From the NCBI GenBank assembly GCA_963732635.1, contig CAVTAL010000003.1, forward strand, positions 62,001 to 126,000: a DNA stretch of 64,000 nt, read 5' to 3'. The position numbers were made by a program, and so were the translations under genes. Each line of letters opens with the position of its first letter. Position 1 is the stretch's first letter. The notes beneath the pieces were generated by a model. It was given only the letters and a program-made list of their open reading frames with translations. It did not search any database and had not been told where the DNA came from. Source of the stretch: JAKFWF01 sp963732635 (GTDB lineage Bacteria; Pseudomonadota; Alphaproteobacteria; Rhizobiales; Hyphomicrobiaceae). Positions 63,394-64,000 of the stretch are shown piece by piece.

Positions 63394-64000
63394 TCAGTAG
63401 AAAATCTTGCCGCCTAGAGCCGCGATCGCGCCAAATACGACCATCGCCGAAATGGCGAGGCAGAGCAGCGCGCGCGCAATCGGCCGGGCAACGATCACGG
63501 CCGCGTCGCCATCTTCGTAATCACCGGCTCGCTTTTTGCCGGTGATCATGGCCGGAATCAGCGGATCCTTTTTGATCAAGCCGTAGAGGACGTTGGCGGC
63601 GATGTGGGCCGCGATCAGCGGCAGGATCAAGTAGTTCAGCAGACGCACGTGGAAAAACGAGATGCGCTTCTGGGTCTCTTCCGACACCAGCTTATATAGC
63701 GGTCCCCAGCTGACGTCGTTGTGCTCGACGGTCATCAGGCCAAGTCCACCTTGGAGGGCGACCGCGGCCAAGAGTGCCAGCACCATGTAGGTGCCGAGTG
63801 GATTGTGACCGAGAAAATGCCGGTCGCGGCCGCGCAGCGTATCCAGCAGATAGCTGGCGGCGACCCAGGGCCAGCGCACGAAGTTCGACCAACGGGATGT
63901 CGACGAGCCGACGAAGCCCCACAACAAGCGCCAGACCACCAGTACCAGGATGGCATAGCCGTTGTAGCGGTGCCATTTCATGGTGGCGTCGCCCACGGCT
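63394..64000 (-). CDS. Cytochrome b561-type membrane protein (cut by window end)
   Basis: At least 202 residues; the frame is still open at the right edge (AVGDATMKWHRYNGY), so the true start lies beyond. Four hydrophobic segments. Haem-ligand His candidates are in KWHRYNGY, in SFFHVRLLNYLILPLIAAHI, consistent with a di-haem bacterial cytochrome b561/hydrogenase b-subunit-like domain. The gene probably passes electrons from quinol to a periplasmic acceptor; its partner is outside the window. Confidence 0.85.
   Translation of the reverse strand, partial: AVGDATMKWHRYNGYAILVLVVWRLLWGFVGSSTSRWSNFVRWPWVAASYLLDTLRGRDRHFLGHNPLGTYMVLALLAAVALQGGLGLMTVEHNDVSWGPLYKLVSEETQKRISFFHVRLLNYLILPLIAAHIAANVLYGLIKKDPLIPAMITGKKRAGDYEDGDAAVIVARPIARALLCLAISAMVVFGAIAALGGKIFY

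Overview
The window is GC-rich, densely coding DNA that looks like an ordinary chromosomal segment of an alphaproteobacterium, most likely Hyphomicrobiales (Rhizobiales) near the Bradyrhizobiaceae/Xanthobacteraceae. This is inferred from a CcrM-type GANTC methyltransferase with a CtrA-like box upstream, an imuA-imuB-dnaE2 mutasome behind a GAAC-N7-GAAC LexA operator, small alphaproteobacterial families (DUF2093, DUF3297, 'translational machinery protein'), D-Ala-D-Ala carboxypeptidase and SPOR proteins, and several palindromic REP-like elements. I saw no tRNA, rRNA, CRISPR array, transposase, integrase or phage gene.

Layout. 1-3.4 kb: end of a SPOR-domain gene, a DUF502 membrane protein, and a divergent HMG-CoA-lyase / CaiB-type CoA-transferase pair. 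3.5-11.8 kb (+): a dipeptide-type ABC transporter operon running into diaminopropionate ammonia-lyase, an N-carbamoyl amino acid hydrolase and a small acetyltransferase. 11.8-20.6 kb (-): a ten-gene catabolic operon (AroE-like, Gfo/Idh/MocA, CoA-transferase, SDR, TIM-barrel isomerase, MaoC, enoyl-CoA hydratase, type II dehydroquinase, pentenoate-hydratase-like, PanE-like), divergent from a branched-chain-amino-acid-type ABC transporter (21.0-26.0 kb) that ends with a second, larger CoA-transferase. 28-30.5 kb: a TPR-cytochrome c protein, a small cytochrome c and small conserved proteins. 30.7-38 kb: malic enzyme, a Rieske oxygenase, a beta-carbonic anhydrase and CcrM. 38-49.5 kb: a ThDP enzyme, a VWA/J-domain pair, D-Ala-D-Ala carboxypeptidase, an RTX protein, a thioredoxin-like protein, NicO + DUF1007 divergent from a Zur-box-controlled znuA, and an L,D-transpeptidase. 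49.7-55.6 kb: the SOS mutasome. 55.7-64 kb: gamma-glutamyltransferase, a ThiO-like oxidase with a structured leader, a glycosyltransferase/methyltransferase pair, mobA-mobB with a degenerate subtilase-like gene, DUF3297, and a cytochrome b561 cut by the window end.

How the genes work together. Two uptake systems each sit beside catabolic enzymes. The first suggests uptake and breakdown of an ureido/diaminopropionate-type compound to pyruvate and ammonia. The second suggests uptake and CoA-dependent breakdown of a hydroaromatic or other carboxylic acid. In both transporters a palindromic element lies exactly between the binding-protein gene and the first permease gene.

Caution. Six otherwise convincing genes (ABC binding protein, N-carbamoylase, acetyltransferase, carbonic anhydrase, mobB, subtilase-like) each contain one frameshift, and every one is repaired by removing a single base. 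The one-directional pattern suggests errors in this sequence at least as strongly as real gene decay.
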